NCBI GenBank assembly: GCA_937943605.1
Contig: CALEAW010000029.1
Coordinates: 1-25,186, forward strand
Reading direction: 5' to 3'
DNA from: an uncultured Sutterella sp.
Lineage (GTDB): Bacteria; Pseudomonadota; Gammaproteobacteria; Burkholderiales; Burkholderiaceae_F
DNA: 25,186 nucleotides
Shown: positions 23,589 through 25,186 of the stretch, in pieces
Layout: each line of letters opens with the position of its first letter
Position numbering within the stretch: the first letter of the stretch is position 1
Position numbers and translations under genes: made by a program
Notes under the pieces: generated by a model
What the model saw: only the letters and a program-made list of their open reading frames with translations
Database searches by the model: none
What the model was told of the DNA's origin: nothing

Positions 23589-24785
23589 ATGACCCGCCAA
23601 TACTTCGCCGCCCTGGAAGCTCGTCCTGACGATCCGATTCTCGGGCTCAACGTTCTTTACAAACAAGATACACGTGATACAAAAGTCAACCTCGGTGTCG
23701 GCGTCTTTCTCGATGAAGAAGGTCGCCTCCCCCTAATGGCTGCCGTAGGTCAAGCAGAAGCTCGTCTCGTTGAGCGTGGCGCCCCACATAACTACATCCC
23801 TATGTCTGGGCTTCCTGCCTATTACCAAAGCCTACAAGCTTTAGTTTTTGGTGCTGACAACGAAGCGGTGCTTTCTGGTCGTATTGCCACGATACAATCC
23901 TTGGGCGGCACAGGTGCCTTGCATTTAGGTGCGATGTTTGCCCATCTCCTTCTCAACCTTAACCAAGCTGTTGTCTCCAACCCGACCTGGGGTAACCACA
24001 TCACGCTCTTTGAACACGCAGGTTTCACTGTGGGCAAGTATCCTTATTTCGATCCCACAACCAAGGCTGTTGATTTTGAAGGTCTCATGGCTTCTCTCCA
24101 AGCCCTGGAGCCTGGCACCGTTGTTCTCTTACACGCTTGCTGCCACAACCCCACTGGTGTTGACCTGACCTATGATCAATGGACGCAAGTCATTGAAGTC
24201 CTCCAAGCCAGAGACCTCTTCCCATTTCTTGATATAGCCTATCAGGGCTTTGGTAGTGGATTAGATGAGGACGCGACAGCTGTGCGTCGTCTCGCCGCGG
24301 CAGGTATGACCTTCATGGTCGCCTCTTCATGCTCGAAGAATTTTGGCCTTTATGGTGAACGTACAGGCGCTTTGCATGTCGTAACACCCAACGCCAAGGA
24401 AGCAGCCGTAGTAACCTCGATTCTTAAGTCGCTTGTGCGTGCGGAGTACTCCAACCCACCGACACATGGCGCGGCTGTGGTCGCAGAAATTTTGACTGAC
24501 GATGCTTTACGTCAGGTCTGGGTGGACGAAGTCACCATGATGCGCACCCGTATCCTTGCTATGCGCCACCGCTTAAAGGAAGAAGGCGACAAACTCAATG
24601 CAGACCTTTCGTTTGCGACGCGTCAAACTGGCATGTTCTCCTTCACCGGCCTCAACAAAGACCAAATGCTCGCCTTGCGCGAAACCTTTGGTGTTTATGG
24701 TGTGACCAATGGCCGAATCTGTATCGCTGGGCTCAACGAAAACAATGTGAGTTACGTCGCTAAGGCGTTAGCCGGAGTTCGCTGA
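23589..24785 (+). CDS. tyrB: Aromatic/aspartate aminotransferase, class I
   Basis: 398 residues, typical of the TyrB/AspC group. PLP-dependent transfer of the amino group from aromatic amino acids or aspartate to 2-oxoglutarate. Active-site residues: W134 (NPTWGNH), N187 (CHNPTG), D215 and Y218 (LDIAYQGFGSG), Schiff-base K250 (SSCSKNFGLYGERTG) and R258. The closing segment NGRICIAGLN carries the substrate-carboxylate arginine. ATG 23589 has AGG about 9 bases upstream. TyrB versus AspC specificity cannot be decided by eye, so the symbol is tentative. Confidence 0.9.
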   Translation: MTRQYFAALEARPDDPILGLNVLYKQDTRDTKVNLGVGVFLDEEGRLPLMAAVGQAEARLVERGAPHNYIPMSGLPAYYQSLQALVFGADNEAVLSGRIATIQSLGGTGALHLGAMFAHLLLNLNQAVVSNPTWGNHITLFEHAGFTVGKYPYFDPTTKAVDFEGLMASLQALEPGTVVLLHACCHNPTGVDLTYDQWTQVIEVLQARDLFPFLDIAYQGFGSGLDEDATAVRRLAAAGMTFMVASSCSKNFGLYGERTGALHVVTPNAKEAAVVTSILKSLVRAEYSNPPTHGAAVVAEILTDDALRQVWVDEVTMMRTRILAMRHRLKEEGDKLNADLSFATRQTGMFSFTGLNKDQMLALRETFGVYGVTNGRICIAGLNENNVSYVAKALAGVR

Positions 24786-24809
24786 AAAAGTGTAACAAGG
24801 TGCAGTTAG

Positions 24810-24831
24810 ATACCGTATTTACGGTATTTTT
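24810..24831 (+). terminator. Terminator after the aminotransferase
   Basis: ATACCGT (24810-24816) and ACGGTAT (24821-24827) form a stem with a four-base loop and run into TTTTT, 25 bases past the stop codon. Confidence 0.75.
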
Positions 24832-24842
24832 AAAAAATACTC

Positions 24843-24870
24843 TTGCCAACATACGAAGTGAGTCTATATA
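24843..24870 (+). promoter_or_regulatory. Promoter of the tRNA-Asn array
   Basis: TTGCCA (24843-24848), a 16-base spacer and TATATA (24865-24870) lie just before the first tRNA. Perfect inverted arms ACGAAGT (24853-24859) and ACTTCGT (24870-24876) bracket the -10. Confidence 0.65.
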
Positions 24871-24885
24871 CTTCGTGTTCTTGAT

Positions 24886-24961
24886 TCCCCGATAGCTCAG
24901 TCGGTAGAGCGACGGACTGTTAATCCGCAGGTCGCTGGTTCGAGCCCAGCTCGGGGAGCCA
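24886..24961 (+). tRNA. tRNA-Asn (GUU), copy 1
   Basis: 76 bases including an encoded CCA. Acceptor TCCCCGA pairs with TCGGGGA, D-loop AGCTCAGTCGGTAGAGC, anticodon loop CTGTTAA with GTT, and T-loop GGTTCGAGCC are all present. Confidence 0.97.
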
Positions 24962-25008
24962 AGTTCTCAAGTAGGATTGGTCACCGACAATTAGCCAATC
25001 TGAAGTAC

Positions 25009-25084
25009 TCCCCGATAGCTCAGTCGGTAGAGCGACGGACTGTTAATCCGCAGGTCGCTGGTTCGAGCCCAGCTCGGGGAGCCA
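25009..25084 (+). tRNA. tRNA-Asn (GUU), copy 2
   Basis: Base-for-base identical to copy 1, with encoded CCA. Separated from its neighbours by identical 47-base spacers, so the copies are probably co-transcribed. Confidence 0.97.
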
Positions 25085-25131
25085 AGTTCTCAAGTAGGAT
25101 TGGTCACCGACAATTAGCCAATCTGAAGTAC

Positions 25132-25186
25132 TCCCCGATAGCTCAGTCGGTAGAGCGACGGACTGTTAATCCGCAGGTCGCTGGTT
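25132..25186 (+). tRNA. tRNA-Asn (GUU), copy 3, partial
   Basis: First 55 bases, identical to the other copies through the anticodon and into the T arm. Truncated only by the window edge. Confidence 0.93.

Larger units (their letters stand above)
24886..25186 (+). repeat. Tandem 123-bp tRNA-Asn units
   Basis: The unit (76-base tRNA plus 47-base spacer) starts at 24886, 25009 and 25132. The two spacers are identical and hold a GATTGG/CCAATC hairpin (24975-24980 with 24995-25000). The third unit is cut at the window end, so the copy number is at least three. Confidence 0.95.

Noticed and set aside
24886..25186. CRISPR-like regular repeats
   Set aside because: The repeated units are tRNA genes with identical spacers, so not CRISPR.

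Overview
The window looks like a chromosomal segment of a betaproteobacterium of the order Burkholderiales. An anaerobic or microaerophilic Sutterellaceae-like host is my best guess. That rests on the lolC-lolD pair with a single permease, the rpfE-like/recJ/prfB/lysS gene order, an E. coli-type isc operon, and an Orange-protein-like Fe-S ATPase cluster of the kind known from anaerobes. The species assignment is inference, since no rRNA is present. Coding DNA is roughly half GC. One intergenic block (about 10.8-11.4 kb) is clearly AT-rich.

Layout. (1) Positions 1-2873, minus strand: an operon for outer-membrane lipoprotein release (lolC/E, lolD) followed by a TatD nuclease, with a promoter at its head and a hairpin at its end. 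(2) 2993-8806, plus strand: an RpfE-like protein, recJ, prfB with the classical +1 programmed frameshift, and lysS. Terminator hairpins lie after recJ and after lysS. (3) 8714-10798: a Nudix hydrolase convergent with, and overlapping, a TetR-type regulator that carries an unusual ~220-residue disordered N-terminal extension. (4) 10799-11411: an AT-rich intergenic block with palindromes and a consensus promoter. (5) 11412-14652, plus strand: a five-gene cluster made of a DUF134-NifX-like fusion, two MinD/Mrp-type ATPases each with two [4Fe-4S] motifs, a small NifX/Orange-protein-like protein and an unrecognised receiver-like protein. It ends in a long bidirectional terminator. (6) 14745-20454, minus strand: iscR-iscS-iscU-iscA, an internal terminator, then hscB-hscA-fdx-iscX. 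iscR starts with TTG, and its promoter is covered by two tandem type-1-like IscR boxes. (7) 20511-23398, minus strand: a low-molecular-weight phosphotyrosine phosphatase with an extra acidic/Ala-rich tail, and uvrB. (8) 23589-24785: an aromatic/aspartate aminotransferase. (9) 24843-end: a promoter followed by at least three identical 123-bp units, each a tRNA-Asn(GUU) plus spacer. The third is cut by the window edge.

Two neighbouring systems handle iron-sulfur or metal-sulfur chemistry. The isc operon is the house-keeping Fe-S assembly machine with IscR feedback. Facing it, convergently, is the ATPase/NifX-like cluster, which resembles the Desulfovibrio ORP (Orange protein) complex and is the least understood part of the window. 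Translation and repair functions (prfB, lysS, recJ, uvrB, tRNA-Asn) fill much of the rest.
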